Notes: generated from the letters alone by a model not told the origin. DNA of 64,000 nucleotides from Cyclina sinensis (GCA_012932295.1 JAAONU010000001.1:8207104-8271103), one strand, 5' to 3'. Shown: positions 1 to 11,103, counted from the stretch's first letter. A program made the numbers and translations.

Positions 1-130
1 GGAAATAACTGCTGCGTGGTGTGGCGCTACATAAAATACATATGACGATATTAGAACTCAGTAAATATCGGCTAATATGGTTGCGGCCATATGATTTTGC
101 TTTTTTTTCCGGTTTCGGCTGATGTTACTT
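1..130 (+). repeat. Dispersed repeat A, 5' fragment
   Basis: This begins with ATAACTGCTGCGTGGTGTGG. The same block appears inverted at about 17383-17420 and as a shortened copy at 42050-42110. All three are followed by a CCGGTTTC-like block and then GTTACTTAC. In the 17-kb copy the same element continues into a tRNA-like module, so this is a truncated member cut by the window edge. No coding capacity is visible. Confidence 0.5.
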
Positions 131-313
131 ACTGAACAATGACCTGAAGAGATTTCATGTGTATTAAAACATAATACCGGCCGTTTTGCTACCGGTCAGT
201 TTGCTATCTGTACAAATTTGCTACCCATGTTCTTTCATACCTTGTCTATTCGCTACTTAGATTTGTTATAGTGTTAATCGCACATTGGCTACTTCAACGG
301 GTTAGGTATTAAA

Positions 314-755
314 TTAAAGCGACTGACTCACAAAATTTTGCTGAATTTTTTTATTCTTTCAAATTTAAGAGGATTTAATATACTATGGAAAAAAATATAA
401 TATTATGCTTCTATACACCATGAAAACTGAAAAAAAAAAGTTTTGACTTAACCAGGATTCGAACCCACGACCTTTCGGTCAGTAAAATATAGAGCAACAA
501 CTTAAGACCACTGAGCCACGGCATCTAGTTATTAGATTGCCTCAAAATTAATGTTATAACTAAAGTATCTACCCCGTGACTAACGGGGTACATTTTTTAC
601 CGATATAAGTGTGTAAAACTTTATATTTTGATGTTTTTCTGTCACAAAAACTGAGTCAATAACTTAGTTTAAATATGTTCTTCACGATTACAGCAAGAAT
701 TTCAAGATGTATAAACATATTCTTTTTATCATCGTCTGTGAGTCAGTCGCTTTAA
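314..755 (-). mobile_element. TTAA-flanked inverted-repeat element, family 1, copy 1
   Basis: The element body is 318-751, with TTAA at 314-317 and 752-755. The ends are perfect inverted repeats reading AGCGACTGACTCACA inward. Inside are a perfect 8-bp-stem hairpin (TACCCCGT/ACGGGGTA, 570-590) and a tRNA-like module on the minus strand. Copies at 33249 and 39130 have the same ends and TTAA flanks. TTAA is the duplicated target of piggyBac-type and Kolobok-type transposons. No transposase is present, so it is non-autonomous. Confidence 0.85.
444..525 (-). promoter_or_regulatory. tRNA-like module with A and B boxes, copy 1
   Basis: On the minus strand this reads a D-arm/A-box-like GTGGCTCAGTGG and, downstream, a canonical B box GGTTCGAATCC. 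A short stem ACC-GAAA-GGT lies just before the B box, like a variable arm. The acceptor stem does not pair well and the A box is disturbed by an AAGA stretch, so it is not a functional tRNA. It could act as an internal RNA polymerase III promoter. Confidence 0.65.
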
Positions 756-1050
756 AAGCAGACATACATGATGATTATATGATTTCATTGTACTAATGTT
801 TAACAGTTTACAGGTTAAGAAGAGTAGAGCGAAGCATCAACAATTGCGACTAACACTTGTCTGAGACTTGACGAAGAATTCTAACACTATCCGCAATTTG
901 CCGACAATAAACAAAGAAGGAATTGAGCGTGATATATCAGGCAGTATAGCAAGCTGAATACAAGCGCGCGCCCGCTGACGTCACTGAGAACGCCACTGTT
1001 AAATAGTGCACATACTAACGTCCCTTATAAATATACGTACGTGTTAGAAT
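756..1050. other. Unannotated spacer
   Basis: I see no reading frame, repeat array or RNA gene here. It separates the TTAA element from the hairpin at 1051. Confidence 0.5.
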
Positions 1051-1226
1051 GGAAATAGATTTTAACATTTTCGTGATCAACCGTCGTATATATCACGGTT
1101 TCTCGTTCATATGCGTAATTATTTAATCACTCAGGCCAACGGCCTTCGTGATTAAATTACTACGCATCTGAACTCGACACCGTGATATATCAGACGGTAT
1201 ATCACTCAAACTTAAAATCTATTTCC
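1051..1226. repeat. 176-bp imperfect palindrome
   Basis: The outer arms are GGAAATAGATTTT and its complement AAAATCTATTTCC. Inner complementary blocks follow in order (ATATATCACGGT/ACCGTGATATAT, ATTTAATCAC/GTGATTAAAT) and meet at GGCC-AAC-GGCC near 1141-1151. Almost the whole segment folds into one hairpin. It looks like a foldback or MITE-type insertion; no further copy was seen in the window. Confidence 0.75.
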
Positions 1227-1744
1227 TAAATATAACATTTTAGTACGATTATGGCGGTGGTGGAATTAAAATGATCAGTTATGAATGTAACTAAAAGCTG
1301 CTATCTCCAGTGTTCTAGTATCTGATGCTGATTTGTTTGATTACTTATTTCATTAATAATAAGGATACAAAATCTTAATTATTAGAAGATCATTTTGTAG
1401 AATGTGTCTCGTTACATAGACAAAGTTGTTTAACGTATTGTACATGCATCTGTTTGATTTAAACTATTTAATTCTAAAATGTTAATTTGAATAAAGGCCT
1501 TAACTAAGGCCCTGTTGGCATTAAATACTAATTTGCACTGATTTAATAATGTTAATTTGCATTAGTTAAAAAATATTAGCATTTCAGTAACATTAAATGC
1601 AGCTAAATTACTGCAAAGTATCTAAAGAAATTCGGGCGGTGGTGAATCGACTTTCTTCTGGGTAACTAGTGCGAGCATGAAGATTTAGCGAAACGACCTG
1701 AAATCTACAAATACAACCTCTGACAAATGCGTATTGGAATCGAT

Positions 1745-1945
1745 TTTTTGAGTCAGTGGTAAGAGCGTTGGTTTAGCAAACTACTTATGATCGAGGCGGC
1801 ATGAGTACGAATTGCACTCGCAGAAGGTCTATTTAAATGTACTAGCAGTTCTACGACTGTATGTGTATAAATATATGCATGTATCTGATACGTTTTCTGC
1901 GCCGACTTGATGCTGTGCATCAACGTTTTTTCTTGTTGCTTTTAG
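1745..1945 (+). repeat. Dispersed repeat A, tRNA-like part
   Basis: It contains AGTCAGTGGTAAGAGCGTTG (A-box-like) followed by GGCGGCATGAGTACGAATTG, which resembles a degenerate B box. The downstream body is shared with 17140-17230 (inverted), 41600-41790, and the arms of the large inverted-repeat element near 22990 and 25590. It is interpreted as a tRNA-derived repeat. Confidence 0.55.
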
Positions 1946-2113
1946 ACAGTGAGGGAAGTTTGCACTAGATTCAATCTGAACTTGATACATATACCTTACT
2001 ACTTTAAGTAATTATACATTTTTGAACTTATTTTAAGCGTGACTAGAATTACGGTACCTTTATAGTTGTCACGTTGTCACAGGAAGATGGCGGAGTAAAT
2101 ATTCAATTATAGC

Positions 2114-2241
2114 CTAGTCTTTTATACCGGAAGTAAAGTCATATATATCTGCAACTGTGATGTCAACATTTTTGTCACTGTCAAACACGTAAGCCTGAGA
2201 CATGGTCATTATGACGGGTATGCATTCCCCCTCTTTCTCAT
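2114..2241 (-). CDS. Ependymin-related gene, exon 4 (last)
   Basis: The acceptor ACACTTTCAG precedes 2241. It completes codon 167 (Asp) and encodes 168-208, with GECIPV and a beta-rich tail ending DFTSGIKD, then TAG at 2116-2114. A GTATAA at the last Gly codon could in principle be a donor to a further exon, but I found no candidate downstream exon. Confidence 0.85.
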
Positions 2242-3787
2242 CTGAAAGTGTAAGTTTTCAGCAAAATCAGTCTTTTGTCGCTAGTAGCCTTCTAATAAGC
2301 CCTTCTATCGTTGACCCTCAGATACACTTGTGAACATTATGGTAACAATCAAAGCAAACTATTCCACGAACAAATAAGTTACAATTTAATCAATAACATT
2401 GACACGCCATTTTCATGAAAAATCTTAAGCAGGTTGGATATTTCAACAGAACAGAACAGATCTTAATCTATAATCAATTGACATACAAATGTACAATAAT
2501 GAAGAATAAGGACGAGAAAAAACATACAGAACCTGACATAAGAACGGTGATGGTCACTTCGTAAGGGTATAAATAGATACGGTCATGAAAAATGTAAGTT
2601 TTCATAATCTTGTCTGATTTACCAAGTGTGCCTTCACTCATTAAAGTCGCGTTACCTGAAAACAGAAATTTATTAAAATGAAACAATACTTATAAATCTG
2701 CAAGCAGCAAACCAGGAAGTAAGACATAGCCACGTCACATCAGAGAGCTCATGGCAACACTATTAGAACACTTTAACGTAACAGTTCACTCTAGAAAACT
2801 TAGTTCAATATTGTGTACATACTTCGATAAGTGAACACAGGTGAGTCACTGTCTGCTTTTCAATTCAGATTCTTCCAAACAAGGTGAATGTTGCTCAAAG
2901 GACAACTTTGTCGAGCCCGTACCGTGTCTGTATGTAATATATTCATAAAGACCTAAATTGCACTTTTTTCTCATCTCAGTGAGACATAATTAACCTTAAA
3001 GCAAGAAACCTCACTGTTACTTGCAACACTCCACCTCCCACAGGCAAACATTTTTTTAAAGGTGTTTCAAAATTACAAGCTAAATTGGATTAACCGTATA
3101 CCTCTGATCTCTTAATATGACCTTCACTTTAAACAACAGATCTGCTTGTAAATCCCTCACCTGGTATACATTCTGAATAGAGCGGAAGTCCTACATCAAG
3201 TTTGTCACATGACCCATCTCCATAAACCCGCCACTGAACATTCTACAAAAAGACGTTTTGTTAAAACTTGTTATGCAGATTTGTTCCAATAAAAAGAAGG
3301 TTAAAATTCGTTTAAAAGTAGATGATGGAAAGAAAGGTAATAAGCAAATGAATATTCTTGCAAGTGTTCATTTTTCTATTTTAAAAAGTAAATTTCAAGT
3401 AAAAAAATCTTATAAAACAAAACGGAGCATTACGTTCAGAAACGGAACCTTCTAAACCTAACAAAGTGTGCAAAGAATACTTACATTTTTATAATCCAGG
3501 ATGTCTGTGGAATCCAGTGTTATTGGAATCGGGTATAATGACATTAGAGTACTTGTATGCTCGTGTGTATATGTTAACTGGTTTACTCCATCAAACGCTG
3601 TACTAGCTGTTCCATTACTATATCCGTATCCATAACTAAAACTCCCTGATTGGACGTCAACCGTCCCGTCTGAAATAAACATAAATGCCTCAAAACGGTT
3701 TGGAAAGCAACAAATTGGCGGCTTCTTTATGTTTATGCTGATACTTGCGGCAGCTGAAAGAAACAGCATTTGAATATATAATCTCAT
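2114..3787 (-). CDS. Ependymin-related secreted protein, four exons, complete
   Basis: The exons on the minus strand are 3787-3485, 3233-3161, 2655-2533 and 2241-2114, joining to 627 bp and 208 residues. Intron phases are 0, 1 and 1, and each joins in frame. Residues 1-18 form a hydrophobic signal peptide. Family marks are CCFPNRFEA (26-34), AFDGVNQ (64-70), C110-D-K, SECIP (121-125) followed by the glycosylation site NAT (127-129), and ECIPV (172-176). The C-terminal segment ends DFTSGIKD. Another sequon is NGT at 58-60. Ependymin-related proteins are secreted or lysosomal glycoproteins with a lipid-binding fold; molluscs have many paralogues. The length is typical of the family, but the usual last 10-15 residues with the final Cys are absent because TAG follows GIKD. 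The third donor (GTTCTG) is weak. The M at 3785-3787 was chosen because it starts the signal peptide; an in-frame upstream M at 3839-3841 adds a non-signal stretch. The reading is assembled by eye; the family call is strong. Confidence 0.88.
2533..2655 (-). CDS. Ependymin-related gene, exon 3
   Basis: The acceptor TTCTGTTTTCAG precedes 2655. The exon encodes residues 126-166, starting with the conserved Asn-Ala-Thr glycosylation site and including FHDR, which aligns with the W-S-D-R region of vertebrate EPDR1. The donor is GTTCTG after ATGTCAG, weak but the only one giving a correct join to exon 4. Confidence 0.85.
3161..3233 (-). CDS. Ependymin-related gene, exon 2
   Basis: This 73-bp exon is too short for simple ORF finding. 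The acceptor TGTTCAG precedes 3233 and the donor GTGAGG follows 3161. It encodes residues 102-125, including C110-D-K-L and CIP, and gives one base (G) to codon 126. Phase 0 in, phase 1 out, matching both neighbours. Confidence 0.87.
3485..3787 (-). CDS. Ependymin-related gene, exon 1
   Basis: It encodes residues 1-101: signal peptide, the CC pair and the FDGVN motif. It ends DYKN directly before a consensus GTAAGT donor (3484-3479), phase 0. Confidence 0.88.
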
Positions 3788-6069
3788 GCTCCTTATTGTA
3801 TAAAAAAGGTCTGGAAAATCAGGAGAATTAAGAACGTACACCGGATGCTGAACTTTTTAACATTTAACATTAAAATGCTGATCAAACGATTTTACGTGTA
3901 TACAAAACCTATAAAGTAGGTAACTGATTTTGTATCTTAAAACCTGTGTCATAATTATCATGTTTCATATCAGTGTGACATACTTTCGTCACAACCGTGA
4001 CATCGTTATTTAGACTGTACCACACTTTAAAATATTAATCAAAGTACTGAAGGTGCTGGATTAGGAAGGCGTTGTAATAGAGAGAATTTAACATATCTGA
4101 GCCGTGTAATATATAAAGTAAAGCCTGTCACTAGTTACTTTGTCACTAAAGACATGATAATCTTGTTTTACAATATAATGTTTCTTACTCCTGATTCAAA
4201 CTGCATATTTGTTTGGAACCAATGGTTAGATGTTGGATAATGTAAATTCCTGATATTCAAATTCCTGCGCAGGTCTGACACACAGAAATATAATTTCAAT
4301 TTCCCCGAATTCTAGTTCCAAACTCCATTTGTATCTCTAGCTCACATTATCAAATTCCTGTCTCAAATTCCTTTACGTCTCAAATCACTTTGACAATGCA
4401 AACAGATGTGTTAACACCATCTTCAGCATTTCTTTTGTCATGAATTATGACAATTTCTTGTCTCCTGATTTTAACTTTTAAAAAGCGCTCAAGATACTAA
4501 AATGTTACTGTATTTCAATGCCACTTCATCACAAACATGAAATCGTCTAGAGAATTGTTGTCACGGTGTATGAGGTATGACCGGGTGAAGTGCATCTATA
4601 GGAGGATAATATAACCTGAGACAGCTGCATTGGTCAGTTTTCAATACATTCAACAGAAATTTAGCTACTGAAATAAAGTAAGTAATATAAGAATTTCAAT
4701 AATATCTCACCTTTATCTGGAGTTAATAGATTCAGCAACCGTAAGAACTACTTTTCCTGTGATGTATTGGATTTCTACATCGAAATCGATTTGTGTTCAA
4801 ACTCTTGAAGTTTTATTCTAAAAACTCGAGGATTTTGACTTACACATGAAACGATGAAATTGTTAGATACACAATCTTCAGCTGAAAATGGAAGTTTTCA
4901 ATTGGTTAAAAGTGTTTTTAACATGACATTTTAGGGCAAAATGCGTTATTTTTTAGTTTAATTGACTCTGAAAATATTGTTATAATAAACTTAATACAGC
5001 CGTAAATTAAATATCAAAATCATTTAATCATGAAAAATTATAGTAAATGGAATAAATATACAATAGATATGACTAAATATTGAATTCATTTTACTGAAAA
5101 TGATATTGATACTTTAGCATTAAACTCAACAGTTTTTGTTTATAGCCTAAACTGTTATTGAAATAGTACATTCAAATTTATTACTACGCGCGTTCGATAT
5201 TTGTCATTATTACACCTCACGTAAACTGCCAATACTAAATTCCCATAGGCGATCGGGCTTTTCAACTAATGTTACATTTTGCATCAGCTCAGAGGGTAAC
5301 ATTTTTTTTTTCAAAAACCCTCCGGGTGTTATTGTTTTTTTTTTTGCACACCCTGCAGAAAATTCAAGCGTCTGATGACGTCGAAGGCGCTTATTGAATA
5401 TATTGACTCTAAGCGTTTAGCTGAGTTTGATTCGACTCGTTACCAAACGAAAACAGTCCTAAGGTATAACATGATCACATGTATGGTTCGGTATAATAAA
5501 ATAAATAACACACATCAGCGAGGGTGATAGGGGATATTGACAACCCGAAAAAACAATAACACCTGTATACTTATGGGGTATTAATTTTGTACTCTATCTA
5601 CGCCGATTATCTTTTTTAAAGATATTTCTAGTCTTTACTCTATATTAGCATTAATGCCAGGGTTAGTTATACTAACTTTTTTCCGACTATTTGTATATCC
5701 GTTATGCGGTTCTTTTTATAGTTTTGATTAATGGGGACACTTGATTGGACATCTTATAGCAACTTTAAAATGAGACAATTTTTATTTGATATCGTCTGTT
5801 TTATAACAAATGGTAAAGTTATTTCTGTAGCGGAATTTTGAAGATCATATATCGCTGCCTTATGCTGCCTTTTTAATTGACTATTTTCAACTGTAAAGAT
5901 CAAATGTATAATATAACTAAATTGAATTTGTCAATGTAATATTAGGAGTGGTAAATTTCAATGTGGAATACCATGCATATATTCACACAGTGACTTCTAT
6001 TAGCAAAGTGAAGTTGAGTTGACATAGTTCATTTTTAATCAATGAACTTTTTTTTAATTTATGTTTTCT
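3788..6069. other. 5' flank of the ependymin-related gene; no gene seen
   Basis: No convincing exon was found. Long T runs occur near 5301-5345. A 16-bp inverted pair GGTGTTATTGTTTTTT (5325-5340) and its complement (5548-5563) bound ~240 bp and may be a small insertion. No clear TATA box was located for the downstream gene. Confidence 0.4.
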
Positions 6070-6480
6070 AATGAATTAAAGAGTTTCTCAGCGAAATGAA
6101 ATTGATAATCCACTGTTTTAAAACTGTGGAATACCATTTTTATTTTCACTGTTTTTGCCGAACTAGTTATAAAAAAATTAAAACTTATTACCTCACTTTG
6201 TTACATTTGTCACAAGCTCTACACAACAGTCCCATAATTTCATATCCAGGATCTCCAGCTCGACCTCCATACAAGAGAATCAGGCAGATAATAGATAGTG
6301 ACGGCGATTAAGTAATTAAAATACACAAATAAATCCAACTTTTAAAAGTTGTGTTTCCATAGTTTCACAAGATGGCGGACTTTTGAATCGAATGACAGCT
6401 GATTGGTGTGTGTATTACTCCGCCATTCATGGCGAGACGAAGATCATATTTGTTTCATTTGACAATTGCGTAAATTTAGA
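6070..6480 (+). pseudogene. Relict of a repeated coding sequence ending KRIRQIIDSDGD
   Basis: An open frame at 6096-6311 contains LIIHCF, FHCFCRTS and ends PPYKRIRQIIDSDGD before TAA. A divergent, inverted copy at about 9700-10060 reads, in the matching frame, IIHC-LCRN and PPSKYKRIRCISDSDSE before TGA. Conservation of the frame and the acidic C-terminus in two diverged copies suggests a once-coding mobile element protein. I do not recognise the family. Confidence 0.45.
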
Positions 6481-6659
6481 TAAAGTTTCTTTAGTTGATA
6501 TAGATAAATAAGATGTTCGAGATACTTGTATCTGAAATAGATGTCAGAACTATTTTTTTACTGCTTTATCAATAAAGATTTGAAATAAAGCGGCTATTAT
6601 TTGGGGCCCTCTACAGGGAACAAGAAATTTTAAGTTTTAGTTTGAAAAAGAAAGAAAGA

Positions 6660-6835
6660 AAAAGAAAAGAAAAGGACATAAAATAAAAAAGAAAATTTGT
6701 TTGTTTCAGTGAAATATCAATTTCATTTCACTCGTGAAGACCTAAAAACTGACATTTTCACTAGTAGTTTTTGTTCTTCATTCGTGAAATAAAATCGATA
6801 TTTCACTGAAACAAACAAATATCCTCTATTTAACC
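6660..6835 (-). repeat. Hairpin element H, copy 1
   Basis: Outer arms 6695-6718 and 6797-6820 are perfect 24-bp complements (ATTTGTTTGTTTCAGTG...). Inner parts with TTCACTCGTGAAG and CATTCGTGAAAT also pair loosely. The outside ends, AAAATAAAAAAGAAAATTT on one side and AATATCCTCTATTTAA on the other, are shared in inverted orientation with the elements at 9321 and 42161. Confidence 0.75.
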
Positions 6836-6849
6836 CAAAGGGCGCTTTT

Positions 6850-7866
6850 CCTTAATATACAAACAAGATATCTGATACGGTTCCAAGTCCTTTTGACCGC
6901 AAACACCACATTATTTTAAAACAAAATCACGCAAAATGTCAATCAATCAAATTAATATGGTGATGCGCTGAAAACCCCATTCTTATCCCATGCTGATTTT
7001 TAATTTGACGTCCATGTAAGTGTTTACTGAAACGGAAAGCATAAATAGAAGAAGTAAGGGTACGCCGTCACAAAATATATGTGAATGTATTAAAAGCGTT
7101 ATTGCCTTTAGCATAGGAGATTCGAGTTAAGAAAGAAAAGCTGTGTCATGAGATACTATAAAATGATAATTCTTACATACTTTCTGTTCATTCTTAAAAT
7201 ACAGGATGTAAAAACTGTGGGTAAATGAATTTCTTTTTTTCTTTTTTTCAGATTTGGAATTAAAAAAAAAACTTGAGCAATTTTTGCAGACTTTTCTAAA
7301 GTATTGTGTAAAGTATCTCAACATTTTCTATAAATTCAACAATTCGGCAGAGATATAAAGGCTAGTTGTTTTCAATCTGTTTTTAATCAGTTTGCCACTG
7401 ACAAATACAATTATGTACTATTAACTATGCCAAATTGTGATGACCAATGACAAAACCGACTGGCTAATGTTTCCATGAAAACCCTGATCAGTACGTAGTT
7501 TTGGAGGCGAGATCTCAGTAACAAAAATACGGATGATCAAGACTTGGCCATAGATACGTGTAAGTTTTAATACTGCGTATAGTGCCAGTTTTCATTCATA
7601 AACAGCTGATACCCCCGCCACATGCTACTGCTTCAAGCTCTCGCCTAAAACAATTTGATTTGTGACTTAACGTTCTTCATTCACTGTCATGCTTCAAAAA
7701 ACATTGCTCTGATCATCGTGTCCATAATAATGTTTGCTAAAACAATAAACTAAAAATGAGACATTTTTTTCATTAACGAACACGAAACAAAAATAATTCT
7801 TGTTATAAAAAGCGATCCTTAGCAAATTTTGAGTAGTATATTTTTCTAGCTTTCCATTTCTTTCAG
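6850..7866 (+). repeat. Segmental duplication, parent copy (intron side)
   Basis: This segment resembles 10230-11013 in direct orientation, for example ATCACGCAAAATGT/ATCACGGAAAATGT and GATTATTCTTACATGCT-like blocks. About 7330-7790 has no counterpart in the second copy. It leads directly into the PAN-like exon. A strong donor GTAAGT sits at 7560-7565 after a short open stretch ending in T; with the next exon it would make a Cys codon, so a small upstream exon ending at 7559 is possible but unproven. Confidence 0.5.
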
Positions 7867-8117
7867 GTTCCAATACCACCGGACATGTCTATGTTAGGCT
7901 GAATGAGGACACTGCCGGTTTCGATTTACAAGCTGCGATGCCGTTTGTGCGATCGTCAATATCTTGTTGCATGTTATGTAGCCAGCATGAGGATTGTGAA
8001 ATGATAACTTTTAACAGCACAGATGGGCATTGTCAGTTCTATAAGTCAAATATGACTAACGAGGATTTCACAGACTGTTCATCTAGAAAATGTTACTCAT
8101 TAGAGGGTTTAATATGA
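7867..8117 (+). CDS. Last exon of a PAN/apple-like cysteine-rich protein
   Basis: A consensus acceptor (CCATTTCTTTCAG) precedes 7867. After a split codon the exon is open for 82 codons to TGA at 8115-8117. It reads SNTTGHVYVRLNEDTAG, then VRSSISCCMLCSQHEDC, then TFNSTDGHCQFYKSN, and a C-terminal part with three more Cys-bearing positions. The spacing Cys-x2-Cys-x5-Cys-x11-Cys matches the central half of PAN/apple domains, which are extracellular protein- or glycan-binding modules. There are several N-x-T/S sequons, fitting a secreted or surface protein. The upstream exons are not identified; an AATAAA lies at 8462. Other cysteine-rich domains remain possible. Confidence 0.6.
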
Positions 8118-9320
8118 CCATCAAGAAATAATCGGAACTCTTCGATGACGAACGTAACGCCAAAATGGTCGATGTTTCATTGAAAATCCGAGTATGTAAT
8201 GCAACTGTTATATATGACTCATATGCTAATGTCTTTAAGTTTTTTTTTTAAATTTTGATGTGCGAACATAAGCTCGCTTGTTTCCTTTTTTTTGTATGCA
8301 CTTAAATTGTAATCTTCAAGCATCACACGTCTTTTCGGAAACATGGAAGAGCGTCTAAAAAGGCTTTCTATTAGGTTTAGCTTTGAAGCCGTGTTTAAAA
8401 AATGTATAAAAGCTGAGACAAGTAGAAAGAAGCGCTTGTTGTTGATAATGTTGAAACATCTAATAAATTCATGATGTGCCTAAGTGCTCTTTTCTACAGC
8501 AGAAATACCAATATAAAAAGAAAGAAAAGCTACCCGGAATGTTCATCGATTCTCTTTAAGTTACGGATTATTCACCTTGTGCATGTTTTTATGTATCAAC
8601 CTGACTATAAATTCGCTACATGAATTCATTTTTATGTTCATTTTTCTATTTTGAAACGAATAAGCTTAAACGCTTCTGTGAAATATATCTGCAATTGTTA
8701 CTTTATATGTTAAGAGAATTCGTATTTTAGGGAAGCAACTACAATGTAAAGTATATTGCAGACAGGAGCTCTTCAAAATAAGCTAAAGAATGTCGTAGCA
8801 GCAAGCTTTCTTCAGCAACAAAGAGAAACATTAAGAAGTATCAAAAGGTCGAAGCTTTCATTTTGGTTTTATTGAACACTATAAAGGAAAAGAATCAAAT
8901 ATTCAAGCACATAAAGAAAAGAAACTAAATTAAATTATATTTGAATATCCATTGAGCTGGTTGTATGTTTTGTATACAAGGAATCTAGTTCCTTTGATAT
9001 ATAAGAAACTAAATATGTTGGGCTCGATCAGTCTCACTGTACATACATAAATAACGTTATCTTTTAGAACACGAATTTTTCTTTAAGAAAATAGCACGAT
9101 GCTCCGATTTTAGGGTATTTCTACTTGATTGATGCAATCAATTTCGCTGGTGTATAATTTTAATTGTATATCCAAATGCTTTTTACGAATTGTGTGTAAA
9201 CAGGCCATTGTCTTCTGTCCATATGAAATAATCTTTCGTGACTGCATCAGAATCTTTATTCGTAGTTTTGACTCAAGTCCTAATGCTAACAGGGTTCTGC
9301 TGCCTTTTTTCCACGCAATA
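8118..9320. other. 3' flank of the PAN-like exon; no gene seen
   Basis: It contains a candidate polyadenylation signal AATAAA at 8462-8467. No splice-flanked coding stretch was found. The open frame at 9129-9398 runs into hairpin element H and has no recognisable motif. Confidence 0.4.
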
Positions 9321-9450
9321 ATATATAGAGGATATTTGTTTGTTTTTGTGGAAGATGAGAATTTATTTCATCGAGTGAACACCATATGTGATATTTAAAC
9401 ATAAACATATGGTGTCCACTAAAAACAAACAAATTTTCTTTTATTTTATG
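9321..9450 (+). repeat. Hairpin element H, copy 2
   Basis: It starts ATAGAGGATATTTGTTTG and ends CAAACAAATTTTCTTTTAT. Outer arms TTTGTTTGTTTTTGTGG and CCACTAAAAACAAACAAA pair with one extra base. A second, inner hairpin pairs ACACCATATGT with ACATATGGTGT. Confidence 0.7.
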
Positions 9451-9699
9451 CCAACACGTCAAAAATGGGTATTTTATTAACTTTATTACTCAGGGCCTTC
9501 AATAAATTCCTCATGGTGAGCCCCAAATCAGTTAATGCGTACTCCGCACAAAAAAAGTGCAGACAATCTCCAATACATATGATAACTTTACTTCTGCTGA
9601 AATAAACTGAATACACTTTCATCAAATAACATTTATTTTTCTCTACACAGTTTATCAATATTTATTGAATTTTAGCCATACATACTTTAATTATAAAAG

Positions 9700-10060
9700 C
9701 GGATTAATACCGAGTAATATTCATCAATTGAATTGAAAGTCGGCCATATTGGATATTGTCAATGTGAGTTGTTTAAACAAATCAGACATTTTAAATAATT
9801 TATGGCGAATTTCATCATTGTTCACAACTAGTTAGGCTCAGGAATTCAATATTATAACTGGATTTAACAAGGTAAATAAATTTCACTCGCTGTCACTGTC
9901 TGAAATACAGCGGATTCTCTTGTATTTACTTGGTGGGGAAAAGTAGTTCCGGCACAAACAGTGGATTATCAAAATGGTAATTTCACTGATTCAAAACAGT
10001 GGATTATCACTTTTATCTCACTGATATTTCCCTATATTTCATTGGTAGGCATAAAATAAA
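9700..10060 (-). pseudogene. Inverted relative of the 6070-6480 relict
   Basis: Read on the minus strand it matches 6070-6480: TGATAATCCACTGTTTT, then a GTGCCGGAACTA block, then the frame ending KRIRCISDSDSE and TGA. One in-frame TGA and a frameshift break the upstream part relative to the other copy. Confidence 0.4.
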
Positions 10061-10229
10061 ACCTGGATCCTGTTTTCATCAGTATGAATAACACACTATT
10101 TAACTGTAGAGATGACTGGAATTTGCATTACCACTAATGTAGTTCATTATGCCATCTTTGTCAGTTGGACGAGTCCATATTTAACTCGAAGGGTTTCTGG
10201 TAAAAATTTTCAATTTCATTCTATAAAGA

Positions 10230-11013
10230 AAGTCCTTAATTAATATGCAAACAATGTAGACCCTGATCTGACGCCGCATCTTGCACTGTCTGCACGGATT
10301 TCTCATGTCTACGTTTGTACACTCTAGGCATTAATGGTTTAATCAGTGTTATAAGGTCCGTTACAACATTGATTAAATCTACTTCATTTAAATGAACTTA
10401 ACCTTTAATTTATATGGCTCTTTTTCCTTAAAAGATTCAACAAGATTAGTTAATTAATTCTAAATTCTCCTGTCCCCAGAGACCGCAGGTTGTAAAACAT
10501 AATCACGGAAAATGTTATTCAATCTAATTAAGTTAGCCAATGCAATACCCATTCTTGATGTTGATTTTAATTGGACTTCCGTGAATGATTAATTAAACGA
10601 AACGGCATGGACGAAGGAAATAAGGGTTCACAAAATAAATGGTGTTACAATATATTTACATGTAGTAAAGGTTTTAACGTTCGAATAAAAGATTTGCTGT
10701 GTCTCCAGATAATACGACATGATTATTCTTACATGCTCTTTTTAAATTCTCAAAACAAAAACATAAAAAAACCCAAAAACAAGTAAATTATTTGAGTAAA
10801 TTAAGTTCGCTTTTGAAAGAATTCGAATAAAAAAAAGAGCTGGATAATCGATTTATGCAGGCTGTCTATGAATAAAGAAACAAAATGTGCCATCTACTTG
10901 TATAAAAGTTAAACCGCGTGTCATCTTTGAAAACTGGTTTTGATATTTTGATTATTGGCAATATATTAGTTTCCCTCGACAAATCTGAACAAATATTATC
11001 CATTTCTTTCATG
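10230..11013 (+). repeat. Segmental duplication, second copy
   Basis: Direct, diverged copy of 6850-7866 (see that entry), lacking an internal stretch of roughly 450 bp. It ends in the pseudo-exon at 11014. Confidence 0.5.
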
Positions 11014-11103
11014 GTTCCAATGCCACTGGACAAATCTATGTTTGTTGAAATGAGGGCACTGCCGGATTCGATTTACAAGCTGCAATGCCGTTTGAACGAT
11101 GCC
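11014..11103 (+). pseudogene. Broken duplicate of the PAN-like exon
   Basis: About 87 bases align to the start of the exon at 7867 with roughly 84% identity by eye. The acceptor CAG has become CATG through an inserted T. In the parental frame a TGA appears after the tenth codon. Homology stops near 11103, before the cysteine-rich part, so it cannot encode the domain. Confidence 0.7.

Noticed and set aside
444..525. True tRNA gene
   Set aside because: A and B boxes are present but the acceptor and anticodon stems do not pair, and the segment lies inside a repeated mobile element; kept as a tRNA-like module.
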